Notes: a model not told the origin generated them from the sequence alone. Counted from the first letter of the stretch, positions 1 to 11,503 are shown. The stretch: 64,000 bases of DNA from Tanypteryx hageni (GCA_028673005.1 CM054116.1:64735682-64799681), one strand, 5' to 3'. Numbers and translations are program-made.

Positions 1-601
1 TAAAGCATTTTCCAAATCGTTGTTTGCTAATTATTCGTTTCTTTTAGAATAAGAGATGACCTTATCAGATGCTCCTTCAGTTCATGAGCTTCTTTATTTT
101 TTATAGGGCTTAAACTTATCAATAGAAAACATTCTTTTAATTTCACAAATATGGGCTCAATGTTTTTAATTTTACTTGCTTAGAAATCGCCTGATCTGTT
201 TTTTCTTTCATTGTAAAGGTTAATTGTAGTTTGAAGATTATGAGAAATTTATATATTGTTTAAGACGCCTTTTACGTTTAGGTTGTAAATTATCAGCTAT
301 CTTAATTTTTATCATTGATACTGGAATTTTTTCCATTAATAATATTACATCATAATGTCATATACAATTAAAGGAAAATACTGGCAGACAGTCCAAAAAT
401 TCAAAATGTCTGTCTTAAATGTCTTTATTCTTCTTATTATTTGTACATTTCCATTAACAACAGAGTAGACATTTCAGAGTCAAGCATAGAACATTTTTCA
501 AAAAGCTCCGATAAATATTGCAATATTAATTTTTACATTGAAAAAAGTATTAATGCATGGGCAGTCGTATGCACAAATTTATTCGATGCGTGAAGCACTG
601 G
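1..601. other. AT-rich flank downstream of the cuticular gene
   Basis: No ORF or repeat is recognised here. On the minus strand this is the 3' flank of the cuticular protein gene whose stop codon is at 602-604. A minus-strand AATAAA hexamer (TTTATT at 424-429) lies about 175 bases past the stop and is the best candidate poly(A) signal. Its use is inferred from position only. Confidence 0.5.
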
Positions 602-3600
602 TTAGAAGGAAGGCGGCAGGTAGGATCTTCCTCCTTGGCCACCTCCAGGGGCTCCATATTCCTCCGAAGGAGCACCAGATTGGAACAATCCGGCAGACGG
701 CGCGCCGTATGCTCCACTGGGAGCTGCGCCACCAAAAACACCTAGTGAGGGCGCACCATAAGCTCCGGAGAGTGATCCCGATCCCCTAGAGGATCCTCGG
801 AAACCTCCAAAAGCCCCACCGAGTCCTCTGGAGGGTGCGCCGTAAGCCCTAAGGAGGGAATTGAAGGCACCGGATCGCGAGTTGTAAGATCCGGAGGCGC
901 CGGAGAACGATCCCGCGGCGGCACCAAATGCTGCCGAGGGGGCGCCGTAAGCTCCGGAGGGTGGACCGTAAGAGGTTATGGGTGCTCCGTAAGCTCCGGA
1001 TGGCGGGCCGTATTTTCCGTATTTTCTGGCTCTGGCCAAAGCGTCGGCTTCCTCCATGGCCGCGACGACTGCCGAATTGACGGCTGGGGCAGCAGCTGCG
1101 GAGCGGGCGCAGTCGACTTCGTACCACCACGCGCAAGTGAGCTTCTCTTGGTCGAATATGCTGCCTATGGGACAGAGGCGAGGCTCGCGCTCTTGTACTC
1201 CCTTCTCGCAAACGTGATACACCTTCAACAGATCGAGGAAAGGATCAGTGGGAATGGCGGTGGATATCAGAACGGAAAATTTGCAGTTTGTATTAATATA
1301 GCTGCTTTTTTGGCGTATACCAAAAACGCTATAACTTGGCAGTGCGCTGTAGGCACCTTTACGGTAGGACGAGTCCATCCTCGAGGTGGGACCGCTTTTA
1401 GGGGAGGTGGTGTTTATGTATGAGCATTGTCTGCGCGAATTGGAGGGGGAGAAGGAAAGGGAGGGAAGTATACTAAGGCTGATGGACTCGTCCGAACCAA
1501 AATTTGTCTACTGCGCAGGTGCTCTGGCTTCAGCTCCCCCTTAAAGCTTCTCCTTACCAATAATTCCATTCCCCTCTCATGCGTCTCCGACTGCCACCTT
1601 AGAGCGCACGAGCTTTAAAATACTAGTTTGTTTACGCAAGCAAATGTGGCGGTTTTTTACTTTCTCCATACGTAGTATAGGGGAAAGTATTGTTTTAATG
1701 AAAAAAATCGATTTCAAGATTTCAACGGAAATACACGTTTTGAGGTCCCCTGAACACGTTTTGACCATTTTCTCGATGATGTCTGTGTGTGTGAATGTAT
1801 ATGTGGTAGATTTTTTGTGGGTGCTCTAACTCAAAAACTACTAATCAGGTCAACGCGAAATTTTATGTTTAACATTTATATAATAGTCACAAGAACTGAT
1901 TATTTTTTGGTAAAAATCGATCAAACAGAAGTGGGCGTTTACTTTTGTCACTTATCAGTTATTTTGAGATATTTGCTTTAATATTTGATATATTTTAAAT
2001 ATACTGGAATAAAAGTTGTAGGAAATTTAATTTTATACAACCTTTGTTCGGAATATTTTTCCATATAATGCATTGTTTAAGAGATATCTTAAAAACGAAA
2101 TTATTTAGCTGCCACCACCACGCCACCTACCGACGACTATTGTTAACAGTTGACGCTTAGTTACGCTCCTTTTTATTTTCTTAATTGTTGGAGCTTTGTG
2201 GCTATATCCAATATCAGAAGACTATGGTTTGAGTTTATTTCTGTTTTTTGTAGTCTAAAATTTCCTCGCAGTTTCTTAAAATAGCTTTTATTATGTAACC
2301 TATTTGGAATTTTTAGAAATATTACAGGTACGGAGAAAGTCATGTGGTGGCCACATCAGATTTTTTAAATAGATACATGAGTAATAAAACAGTTCTTTTT
2401 ATCCAAGGATTCATAATTCAAAAGCGCATTGTATGCGGACGTTGGAGAGAAACATGATTGTCAAATTTTAATATGATTATAAATTAAAAGTTAATATTCA
2501 CTGTAATGCAGTTGTCAATATCCTTCAATGATACTGTAATTCATGGATAATAAAAGTGAAGAAAGCTTTGATTATGTTACTAATTGTGCTTTGCGTAAAG
2601 TGGTGTTTGAATTCACATTTTATTTCATATTATTTTCTTATAAACGAAAGGAATAACATACTAAAAATTTTATTATAAAATATGTTATTGGCATAATTAA
2701 TTTTTCATTAAAATATTTAATAAACTCAATTATTTTAGTAGATTTGTCTTAAAAGTAAATGTAATTTTATTCACTAGAAATATTTGATGGGCGAATTTTA
2801 AGTTAAATAAAATTTATTCTCCCATATATTTGATTTGATTAAATGAGTTTGGCAAACAGCCATGTGGAAACACAAAAATACATGCAAAAGGTGAATTAGA
2901 AATATAAAAATACAGTACAGTTTATTCACATATACGTTGCCCAACTCATGCTTATCGTGAAAGATTCAGGATTCAAGGGCTACCGTAGAGGTTTCTGAAG
3001 TCCCCACTATATACTCCTACAAGCGATCCTACTTCCTCCAACTTCTTCGTCCACTTTAATTTAAAAGGAACTTTATGTTTGAAACTATACTTTTTGTTTA
3101 GTTTTAAATATCTTTATACATTAGGGGAAGATTTGAAGAGCTCATCAGACAACATATTGCATTTGCTTGCCCCTTAATGTATCTATTTAATCCTAAAATC
3201 GATACATTTTCTTCCGATGAAGTCCTGTATATTAACGATTCCCTTGATTTGCTATATCCCCTTTAATCCTTTCATTCATCTTATATTTTCTAACAATATC
3301 GAATCTAAACTTTTCTACATCTCGGTTATACTGTTCTCCTCCTTTTGTCTTTCTAGGATGTGTCTAGCTGCCTTCCTCATTTCTATTTTCTTTATTTGGT
3401 CTATATCGTGTAGGCCCGGACATTTGTTGCATAATCCAAGTTAGTTTTCACAATTAATTTATATACTTAATTTTTGAAGTTTTACTAACGTCTGTAACAG
3501 TAGTCTAAAATTGTATGAATGCAACAGAGATAATTTCTAATTATTAGATGACGGCCCGCATGCCATGATAATGAGTGTATATATTTTGCTGAACATAAAA

Positions 3601-5164
3601 AGTAGATGACTGAAATTGTATGCGTTTACTTAAAAGTAAATGATCATAAAATTCCTAAATATTAAACATTTTTATATTGTGTCGAACCTATTTGTTATCC
3701 CATGGTGGCCTCGTTCACGCTTATTCTTTAGCATGCTTACGTTAGAATAAAAGGACTGGCGGACCCCGTTAGACCGCGTTCCACCTTTTCGAGACCTCTA
3801 CTCTATAAATATCATCACGAAGCGTAAATTTTTATACGCATTTGCCACAGTTTCCTTTATGTTCATTCCACAGCCTCTTGTCCTGTGAAATCTTAAATAT
3901 TTTAAACAGTCTGCTATTGACATGCTTCGTTCATTTAACATATTTATCTCTAGAACATTATTCAGTTAATATTATGCGCTTACTTTTCCTATCGTTGAAA
4001 TTAATTCTATACTATTCTATCCAGTCTAATTTTTCGATGTTCCTTTGCAGTGTGTCACGTTCTTAGAGAATCTTTCACTTAAACGACAGTGGAATCCAAC
4101 TCATTTTATGTATTACCATGCTTTTGTGCTAAGATTATATTAATAATCTAGGTAATCTATGTACAACGAATAATAATTTTTAAATAAGGTTATAAGTAAT
4201 AAGGTATAATGAATACCTGACAACCGGTCTCTGGATCAGCGTAGTATCCTGGAAGTGGCTGACGCTCGCAGCTGAAACTCGTCGGTGGAGCTTCAGAAAA
4301 GTTTGGATAATCCCTTCCAGGAATTCCAGGGATTCCAGTTTCTTTTGGTGGCCCATAGACATAACCCGGTGACGATGAGCGGTAGCCTCCTCTGGAGTCA
4401 TATGAATCCCGTCCATATCCAGTCAATGGCGCCTCTGCCTATTTAAGTGGTAATGCAAAAGATAAACGATGAAATCCATTGTAAGCGCAATAAGTACCTT
4501 TCTTCCGTTTTCAGAATCTAAGATGTGGAATTGTTTTGTCAACTGAAACGTTTTGTCTATCGGCTAATTCAATCAATAATCAGCTAACTTAGGTATTTGA
4601 CGGAATTATGAAATATGTCAGAAGGGAGAATTTGACGATCGATTGTAGAAAATGAATTGTTTTCTATAAATTAATATTAGTAAAGAAGTGTTCAATTGGG
4701 AGATAACTGAAAAAAAAATTATGCAGATATTTTTACTTAATATTGATATTAAAAATGAACTCTTGAGATCACCTTATGACTGGAATCCAACTGATAATTA
4801 ATACAACACCAATACCCACGGTAAATAAGGCTATTTTGATAATTACATTTATGGAATAATTAAACTGGTATGATTCATTATTAATTAGATTTCAATAATA
4901 ATTGAGGCAGCTTAATTTGTGTATGATTAAATGACTTTTATCTGAATTAGCTGAGTGTTAATCAAGGTGACAATTAGCTTATTCAAAGTGGAAAGAGAGC
5001 TTCCATGCCCGAAAAATCGTATGGAAATGGAGAGGGAGTAGTTGTCGGGTGTATTGGAGAGGCGTACAACGATTTCTTAAATTGAATCTTACCTGAGTGG
5101 AAGTGATGCCCATCATGAACACCGCCACCACGGCAAATGCGATTCCACACTCACTCTTAACCAT
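602..5164 (-). CDS. Cuticular protein with one peritrophin-A chitin-binding domain (CPAP1-like), three exons
   Basis: Three exons join in phase 0: exon 1 5164-5093 (24 codons; donor GTAAGA), exon 2 4438-4217 (74 codons; donor GTATTC) and exon 3 1222-602 (206 codons plus TAA). The 304-residue product starts with a hydrophobic signal peptide (about residues 1-24, ending GITSTQ), then a Gly/Tyr/Pro-rich linker. The ChtBD2 cysteines are at residues 81, 97, 103, 115, 128 and 136, spaced 15-5-11-12-7, which fits the peritrophin-A consensus. The exon 2/3 junction falls inside the domain (GYYADPETGCQ, then VYHVC), so the splice restores it. The C-terminal tail is low complexity with repeated SGAYGAP-type units, typical of structural cuticle proteins. 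Inferred role: a secreted extracellular protein that binds chitin in cuticle. With a single domain it fits the CPAP1 class rather than CPAP3 or the multi-domain peritrophins. I cannot assign a specific orthologue. The exon limits come from splice motifs and domain continuity; no transcript was seen. Confidence 0.9.
1655..2376 (+). repeat. Interspersed repeat family R1, copy 1 (in the large intron)
   Basis: This stretch matches the reverse complement of 48244-48980 almost throughout. It opens with TTTTACTTTCTCCA followed by a short palindromic head (GGGGAAAGTATTG) and ends near TACGGAGAAAGTCATG, so the two ends carry an inverted ACTTTCTCC / GGAGAAAGT pair. It contains a short GT-rich run near 1782-1795 that is much longer in the other copy. 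I see no coding capacity. It lies in the 3 kb intron between exons 2 and 3 of the cuticular gene. The class is unresolved: a non-autonomous DNA transposon or a SINE-like element are both possible. Confidence 0.8.
2377..4216. other. Remainder of the large intron of the cuticular gene
   Basis: AT-rich intronic sequence. Short open frames on the plus strand at 3217-3444 and 3842-4066 are hydrophobic translations of T-rich DNA and show no family signature. The minus strand here has fragments that could be retroelement-like, but I could not identify a motif. Confidence 0.5.
4439..5092. other. First intron of the cuticular gene
   Basis: AT-rich, bounded on the minus strand by the GTAAGA donor (from 5092) and the TTAAATAG acceptor (just above 4438). 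No repeat or ORF is recognised. Confidence 0.7.
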
Positions 5165-5273
5165 GACTGTCGAGTCTAATCAACGATGACCAAATTGGAG
5201 CAACTCGATTTTCTGAATCTTTCTTTCGCGATGCTCGTCCGAAACACTCTTCAGAGGAACTCCGAATGTTGAT

Positions 5274-5307
5274 TGACGAAGGTGAGAAAACTCCGCGCCT
5301 TTATATA
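5274..5307 (-). promoter_or_regulatory. TATA box and initiator of the cuticular gene
   Basis: On the minus strand TATATAAA occupies 5307-5300. A TCA initiator (TCAATC) has its A at 5274, 31 bases downstream of the T at 5305, which is the usual arthropod TATA-to-Inr distance. The predicted 5' UTR is about 110 bases, up to the ATG at 5164-5162. It shows a strong, focused promoter, as is common for cuticle genes. Confidence 0.7.
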
Positions 5308-5805
5308 CACCAGAACCACCTATGAACATACGTAACCTCTTTACCATATCTAGACAAACGAGGAATAAAAGAACTCCTTTCTCACGATCTTCTTTCATTA
5401 CCCGCTCATAAGCTCCCAACTTATAAGTACTGCCAACCCCACCGTCGCTTCATTCTCGCCCTATTTTTTTTTTTGAAAGGGAATTATGCAAGGCGATCAA
5501 CATCAATCCGATGGTTCCCGGATCATCCTCTCGGCTCTTTTTTTTTATATCTTCCTCGAAGCATCTCAGCGGGGTAACGCTGGATGGGGCGCAGAAAATC
5601 GCGGCTGTGGACGAGAGTGGGCGTGGAGCGGGAGTTAGGCGTATCGCGCCGTTTGTTCAGCGGCGTGGTGGGGTGGGGAGTGAAGCAATTGCCTCGCTCT
5701 TTATTAGATTGGAAAGTGCTCCAGATCCACGCGCCGGCGTATCTTCCTCGACTCCTCTCCTTACCCTTTATCATCTCGGCATTGCGTTTTTTTCTGCCGG
5801 CGATT

Positions 5806-5890
5806 ATGGCCACCGGTCGGCCTCCAAAGAAGAACCGAGTGGGGGAGGATGTGCTACGTCATCCTTTACACAGCATCCCTAACCACAGCG
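5806..5890 (+). CDS. Candidate first coding exon of an unidentified gene
   Basis: An ATG at 5806 with a favourable context (A at -3, G at +4) opens 28 codons plus one base and ends at a strong donor, AGCG|GTAAGT. The peptide begins MATGRPPKKNR; the basic GRPPKK stretch resembles an AT-hook or the start of some BED-finger proteins, but this is too short to assign a family. It lies in a GC-richer stretch (about 5560-5890) divergent from the cuticular gene promoter. No downstream exon was recognised, so the gene would have to continue through a long intron, perhaps beyond the window. It could also be a chance ORF in a 5' UTR. Confidence 0.35.
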
Positions 5891-7612
5891 GTAAGTAAAT
5901 TACCATTTTCGCCTGCTCGTAACTCGTTTATTTTAACGCCTTTTTGAGGGGAAAGTGGTTCGTTTGTCGGCGGAGTTGCCTTTATTTTTCAAGTAAAGGG
6001 TTGGATAATATATCGACTCTGCGAGGTAGGCGGTGCTTAACCTGAGGTGTTATCATAATTTTGCCGGGGAGCGTCGTTTTCTCTCGTGTGTTTCTTTAAG
6101 GTTATTTTTTTGTTGCTATCGCCTTTTCTGACGGGAGATCGTCGATTTCTGCGCCATAAATTTTCTCCGTCCTTTTAACGTTATGGAAGTTTACTTGGAA
6201 GTCCATTTTTCTTTCGCGCGATCCTTATGCCTCTATTGTTCCGGATTTTACTTTTTTTGACGCATATTAAAAACGAGAATGTCAGCTAAAAATTATAAAA
6301 GTATTAATTCGGACTTCTTGAATCATGTCGTGGTTATTTGTATACAGTGCGACTATGAAACACCCCCGATGTTACTATTAATTAAAACAGAATTTTAATT
6401 TGACTGTCAATTTTTATTAAAGCAACCAAGATCATTTACCATAACATATTTTTAGCAACTGAAAAATATTATTATTCTTGGCTTTATAAAATTATGCAGA
6501 ATAATACTTTTTATAATTTTTACTTTTCAACAATTTATTCTGAATTGCAATTGAAATGACAATTCTGAATCGAATCTCTTAAAATTTGGTTATAAAAAAT
6601 CGTCAAAGAATTACTTTCTTAACTACATTATATGCCGTGGGAGATTTGCGATATCAGTAGAGGAACTGCATAGATTAATAAGAGCTCCCCATTTCTCAAA
6701 AGTATTACTGAAACAAGTTTTTCCTTTTGGTTGCAGTCTCCTCACCCTTGATATAAATAAACACTTTCTAAAACATTGAGCAATAAATAAGTTCTATTGC
6801 AGTTGTAAATTTCAATTTAAGTTGATATTCTTGGCTGACTTTCAAATCTTTATTCTTTTAAAATTTCAGATTTCCCACTAAACTTTCAGAGGCTTAATAC
6901 AGAGCGTTATTATCCTGATATTTACAACAAATTACGAAGGACTTTCTTAATAGACATTTACACGAATTCCTTTGCTAGTTTTGAAGCATAGTGAAGGCCA
7001 TTGTTGCACAGATTGTATTCTCCATAGAGCCGATTCTTTAATAACCTCAAACTTCTCTATATGTAAAAGCACTGTAAGCTCTTACCATCCGTGATTTATC
7101 CGCAGTTATTCTGTAACCATTTTATCCGTATGCATATGAAGTTTTCGCTTATTCTCGGTACTAAATCTTCATTCACGGTGGCAGAAGAGCAAGAAACGCA
7201 ATTTAAGCCATCCAGGCCGATTGATTTATTGGTCAACTGGTGCCCAAATTACTCACCGCGAAAGTCTTAAATGAAAATCTTCAGGAACACATCATGTGCA
7301 CGAACCTAGACCTGATTGGCAAACTTTAATACGATAAGTTTAAAAAAACAAACAATGCATATTTAAGTTTAATAGTTTAACTAACACTACGGTAAGCATA
7401 GATAAGTACTACAGATGTTAACATTGATGCACACTAATTCACATTCCTCATGACGTTTTATTTAATCATTAAGATCCAATTAAAATAATGAGCACTTAGG
7501 AATAAAAGCTTGAAAATAGTACTTATCACAGGTATCTCCAATAGTTGTAACAATGTTATAAAAACCTCTATTTGAGATAAATAAAATAAGAACTTTTTTC
7601 ACGTTTTTATTC
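5891..7612. other. AT-rich noncoding stretch
   Basis: No ORF, repeat or structural RNA was recognised. If the exon at 5806-5890 is real, this is the beginning of its first intron. Confidence 0.5.
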
Positions 7613-7737
7613 TTAACCCGCCGTTCGTCTCGTGGTGAGCGAATCCCTCACCTCGAGAACAAACATGCTACAATTTTTTTCTATACAAGTTACGACTTTA
7701 TGGATCAGTAGGTATACCTTCCTACAAGCATTCGAAC

Positions 7738-8989
7738 TAGGGATTTAAAATTTACTGACTTCTTCAATTATCGGTAATTCGATAAATGTTTTCATAAATA
7801 CCGGTTTACCGGTAATTCATCGGTAACTTTCGACATTTACAAAAAATGATAAATTTTAAAATAAAACGATAAATATAAATAAATAAATAAATAAATAATT
7901 TCAAGATAAGTACTTTAAGGAAAACACAACATAAACTTTAAACAAAAATCGTAAACAAACCTTTGATTAGAAACATGAAATAATATCTAAAATTTTATTT
8001 AAAACAAAAGTATTGCCGCTGATTCTTTAATATTTGTTGTCTCTTTGGTTGTTAAAATAGGCTCGCAGAAAACATAATTTATCCAGACTTTGGTCTCCTA
8101 ACTGCGACCTGATTTTTGTGCATATCAACCCTGCCGTAGAAAAGGCTCTCTCTGATTCTACACTCGTTGGTCGAACGGTCATTACGAAATCGAAAGCCAT
8201 TTAAAAATATTTTCCTCTTAATTTTTCTTCTTGAAAATGTCATTTCTTTTCTCACGGCATGTGTTAGGTCTTTCGTGTTTTTTTTGTTTTTGAGTTAGAT
8301 CTTCATAGGCTACATCAGTTTTTTCTTTATCGCCAATTTAAGTTTTTCCTTCATCGACAACGCAGCCGATGTCGACGGAACTGAGATTGTAACATTCTCG
8401 GAATCGGACTTCAGTTGACTTAATTGTATTATCTGTTTCCTTTTTATTATAAACGGGCTCAGCTAGCTCCACGATTATCTTCGTTATTGTGGATTTTCTG
8501 GTTTTATTAAAAATTCCGCAATCTTCATTATTCGATTTCGTGAGATCATAAAGGTACTGTAGCGCGTGTGAACCAATGTGCTGCGAGGTTTGTTAAAAAA
8601 AAGGGAATATTATTTTTATTCTGCTATTTAATTACTATCTATTAAAATACAGCAGGGTAAAAATAAAATAGTTCTAAATAAATAAGGTGTGTTAATAAAT
8701 TTTTGTTCATATTAATAAAAGTAAGACGTGATGATTTTTTAAATATTTTATTAAAAGATGTTAAAGTGTGCCTAATCAATTTTAATATCTATTCTATCTC
8801 TTTATTGAACATAATAAATTATTATTTAGGTGTTTAGATCTATTTAAAAATATATTTTACAAAGATAATTAACAGGGAAAATTATTAAAATATACATTAA
8901 ATACGTTCTTTTACCGAATTACCGGTAAATTTAGTAGAGGATTTTGCTCCATTTACCGATAAACCGGTTTACCGGTATTGCAATCCCTA
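7738..8989 (-). mobile_element. Decayed hAT transposon with 8-bp target duplication
   Basis: The ends are CTAGGGATT... (left, from 7738) and ...GCAATCCCTA (right, to 8989), with inverted blocks rich in ACCGGT near both ends (about 7800-7825 and 8915-8975). The flanks are ATTCGAAC (7730-7737) and ATTCGAAG (8990-8997), an 8-bp duplication with one mismatch, as expected for hAT. A recognisable hAT transposase C-terminus lies inside on the minus strand. The element is about 1.25 kb, too short for a full gene, so it is internally deleted. Confidence 0.85.
8027..8200 (-). pseudogene. hAT transposase C-terminal (dimerisation) fragment
   Basis: An uninterrupted 57-residue frame on the minus strand contains SVESERAFSTAGLI followed by KIRSQLGDQSLDKLCFLR and ends in a stop at 8027-8029. 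The [S]xxSER[A/V]FSxAG and LCFLR motifs are the signature of the hAT C-terminal dimerisation region found in ZBED-type and hobo/Ac transposases. An in-frame stop lies directly upstream of 8200 and the rest of the transposase is not readable, so this is the tail of a dead gene. The last part of the frame appears little damaged. Confidence 0.85.
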
Positions 8990-9572
8990 ATTCGAAGTTA
9001 TATAAAATGTCATCGCAGATATTTTTTGTTCATGGGTAGCAAAATTAGGGATGCATATGATTGAGAGGGTATTGCCGATTCACCAGCCGACGAATGTTAC
9101 ATTTGTTATGTACTAGTCTCCTCACCATATTGAAATTCTACAATTAAATTTTTAGATTTATAATACTTTTATAGCAGTTTCCACATTTTTTCTAGTGTTT
9201 TACTTTTATAAATGTGTATTAGAGTATTTTACATTATTAATGAAGATTTATATAATCTTAATAAAAATATATTAATGCTTCTTTTATTTATAATTTACTT
9301 ATAAATTCATTAAGGACATGGAATTGTGGAAGATAACGCTTAAATGATATAACAAATAATTATTTTTACCGCAAGGAAGGAACAACCATCTGGGTGAGCG
9401 CGGCCCTCAACCGCGACCAACAGCGTCACAAAATACGGCGCTACCAATGGCGGGTTAAGTTTGTATTTATAAATTTGATTTCAACCAGAGAACGAGCTTA
9501 AAATTATTCCCCATTGAATGACGATCTAAGTTGAAAAATAAACTCCAATAGCCATATAAAGCCGAATAAGAA

Positions 9573-9656
9573 TTTTTGCTACAAAGCTGCCGTCGCCAGG
9601 AGTATTTTTTTAATACCCTTCGACTACTTTCGAATAAGGCTGCTTTGTAGCAAAAA
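9573..9656. repeat. Perfect 15-bp inverted repeat (stem-loop)
   Basis: TTTTTGCTACAAAGC at 9573-9587 is exactly complementary to 9642-9656, with a 54-base spacer. It sits between the piggyBac-like element and a hAT MITE. It may be a remnant of a foldback element. Confidence 0.7.
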
Positions 9657-9773
9657 TGGAGCTCTCATTAAATAGACCTTTTATGATTACTGAGTTTATT
9701 TGGATTTCAACAGAATTTTTGCGGTAATGCAAAGTTGATAATTCATTTTTATATTCAATGCAATGGTTTATTT

Positions 9774-10035
9774 CATGGGCGTGTAACCTACGGTCCACGA
9801 GAGAAGCCTTCATGAAGATGTGGTCTGCGATATTAAATACAGATAATTTTCAGTTTCAATGAAAATTATTGCAATAAAACCTAGCAGGGTTTTAACGCTA
9901 AAATGTTTAAGGTATTATTCTCATTTTATAAACCACGTATCTCTTGAGCAAAAGCCGATGTTAACTCAAATCCCGTCCGCCGAGGCACTCACATGCATGA
10001 ATCCGGCCCGCCAATAAAAAGGTTGTTCAGCCCTG
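9774..10035. mobile_element. hAT-type MITE with near-perfect 8-bp duplication
   Basis: The left end is CATGGGCGTGTAACCTACGG and the right end, read inward, is CAGGGCTGAACAACC. The flanks are GTTTATTT (9766-9773) and GTTTAATT (10036-10043). The GGCCC-rich subterminal sequences and CAGGG-type ends match the hAT family pattern. No coding capacity at 262 bp. Confidence 0.65.
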
Positions 10036-10280
10036 GTTTAATTCAATTGTAGGATTCCGTTTCCAATATTTTAGTCGTTGCTTCTTTGAAAGATTAGTAA
10101 AATATTTTTTCCCCGATAATCGAATAAAATGCATTTTTTTTGTTTTCGTTCGTTTGATTTTTTTGAACGCCAAATAGTTATCTTTAATATATAAAATCTG
10201 TCACGTTTCAAAAAGTTAGTATGGTATTATGTTTATTAGTAAGTAGTATGACTTGCTGATCGCGGTGGTTTCGTGTAACA

Positions 10281-10596
10281 CCGTGGTGAGCAACCTACGG
10301 CCCACGGGCCGCTTGCGGCCCTCGAGAATGTTTTATGCGTCCCGCCAAGCTATGATCGAAAGAGATTATACACAATTCATATCATATCCATTAAAGTTAT
10401 AACAAAAAACATTTGATACTGAAATTTTAATATTAAATACCTAATTTAGACTTGATTTTCACCGATATGATTCGTCAAAACCTCTAATTAACGCCCAATT
10501 TAAAGTCTAATCTGGCCCGCAGAAGCATTGATAACTTGCTGAGGAATTCGCAACCATCAATGTGGCCCGCCACGTAGAAAAGTTTGTCCACCACTG
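10281..10596. mobile_element. hAT-type MITE with 8-bp duplication
   Basis: The left end CCGTGGTGAGCAACCTACGG and the inward-read right end CAGTGGTGGACAAAC are imperfect inverted repeats. The flanks are GTGTAACA (10273-10280) and GTGTAACG (10597-10604). CAGTGGT ends and the CGGCCC-rich subterminal region are hAT-like. Its left subterminal block (CAACCTACGGCCCACG) resembles that of the element at 9774-10035, so the two may be related. Confidence 0.75.
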
Positions 10597-10604
10597 GTGT
10601 AACG

Positions 10605-11500
10605 CATTCTCCGCGGACGGCGAGGGATAGGTTATTTTTCGAAATTTGAAGGTATAAGGTAATGGCAGAGATTTTTCTCATCGATTTAAATTCACACCCA
10701 CTGATTTTACGACCAAACGAGTTTGTCAGATTTATATACATAGTCATAGAAAGAAAGCACCCATTATCTTTTACTGAGAGTCTAACTTACAATTCGGAAA
10801 TTAACCAACGAAGACCCTTGAGGGCCGCTCAAATGGGTGAAACGCTTAGTACTTTCATAACTGTTTTGTCTTTTTTCGTAAATTACGGATGAGTAATTAA
10901 TAAATACTTATCTTCCAAGTTACATTATTTAAGGTTTAAATTTAATAAAAATTAAATAATTTGAATGGGTCAAATGTTCATGTGATAAAATTTAATGTGA
11001 GATCAATCACATATGATTTTTATTGACTTAATTTTAACAAATCCTTTACCAATCTGTATGAAACCCTGCTGATGGCGAGGTTTGGATACATTCTAACGCC
11101 TCACGTGACAGCTGCTATTTTAAAAATCGTCCGGCGATGCAATCCTGTTCTCATTGGATTCTCCCATCTTCAATCCAAGGATATTGATGGAAAGGATTCG
11201 CTCAAATGGTTGGGATGAGAAAACGTACAATTAGGCTGGTGAGAGGAGAATAAAGCCATAAATGGAACTGGAGAAAGGAATTGGATCAATTAGGCTCGAA
11301 AGTGTTTTAAGCGTGTGCAATTTCGTGGGATTTAAACTGTGTCGCCCACCCCCCTTATTTCACGAAGAGGCGGTGAGTTGGCGGGAGAGCAAACTAGGAA
11401 GCAATGGCGGCACTGACGTCGAAATTTGTAAATACAACAACTCCTCGAATAACGCGCGCCCGCGTGTGTGTGTGTGTTACGGTAAAGGTAGGTAATCGGG
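10605..11500. other. Noncoding stretch
   Basis: Nothing recognised. The small plus-strand frames at 10662-10892 and 11262-11495 show no motif. Confidence 0.5.
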
Positions 11501-11503
11501 AAA

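Larger units (their letters stand above)
7613..9458. mobile_element. piggyBac-like non-autonomous element, split by a hAT insertion
   Basis: TTAA at 7613-7616 is followed by CCCGCCGTTCGTC, and the other end reads ATTGGCGGG followed by TTAA at 9455-9458. The TTAA target and the CCCGCC termini in inverted orientation are piggyBac hallmarks. Taking out the internal hAT element (7738-8989 plus one 8-bp duplication) leaves a non-coding element of roughly 580 bases. The inverted match beyond CCCGCC is imperfect, showing decay. Confidence 0.65.

Noticed and set aside
849..1211. Long frames in other registers over the cuticular exon
   Set aside because: They are shadows of the GC-rich, repetitive exon 3; only the frame with the six cysteines and the Gly/Tyr tail makes sense.
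3217..4066. Possible retrotransposon coding remnants on the minus strand
   Set aside because: Translations are Lys/Glu-rich with no reverse-transcriptase motif that I could identify.
5511..5805. Overlapping frames on both strands upstream of the 5806 ATG
   Set aside because: No domain, Arg/Ser-rich composition and no initiation context; more likely GC-rich 5' flank.
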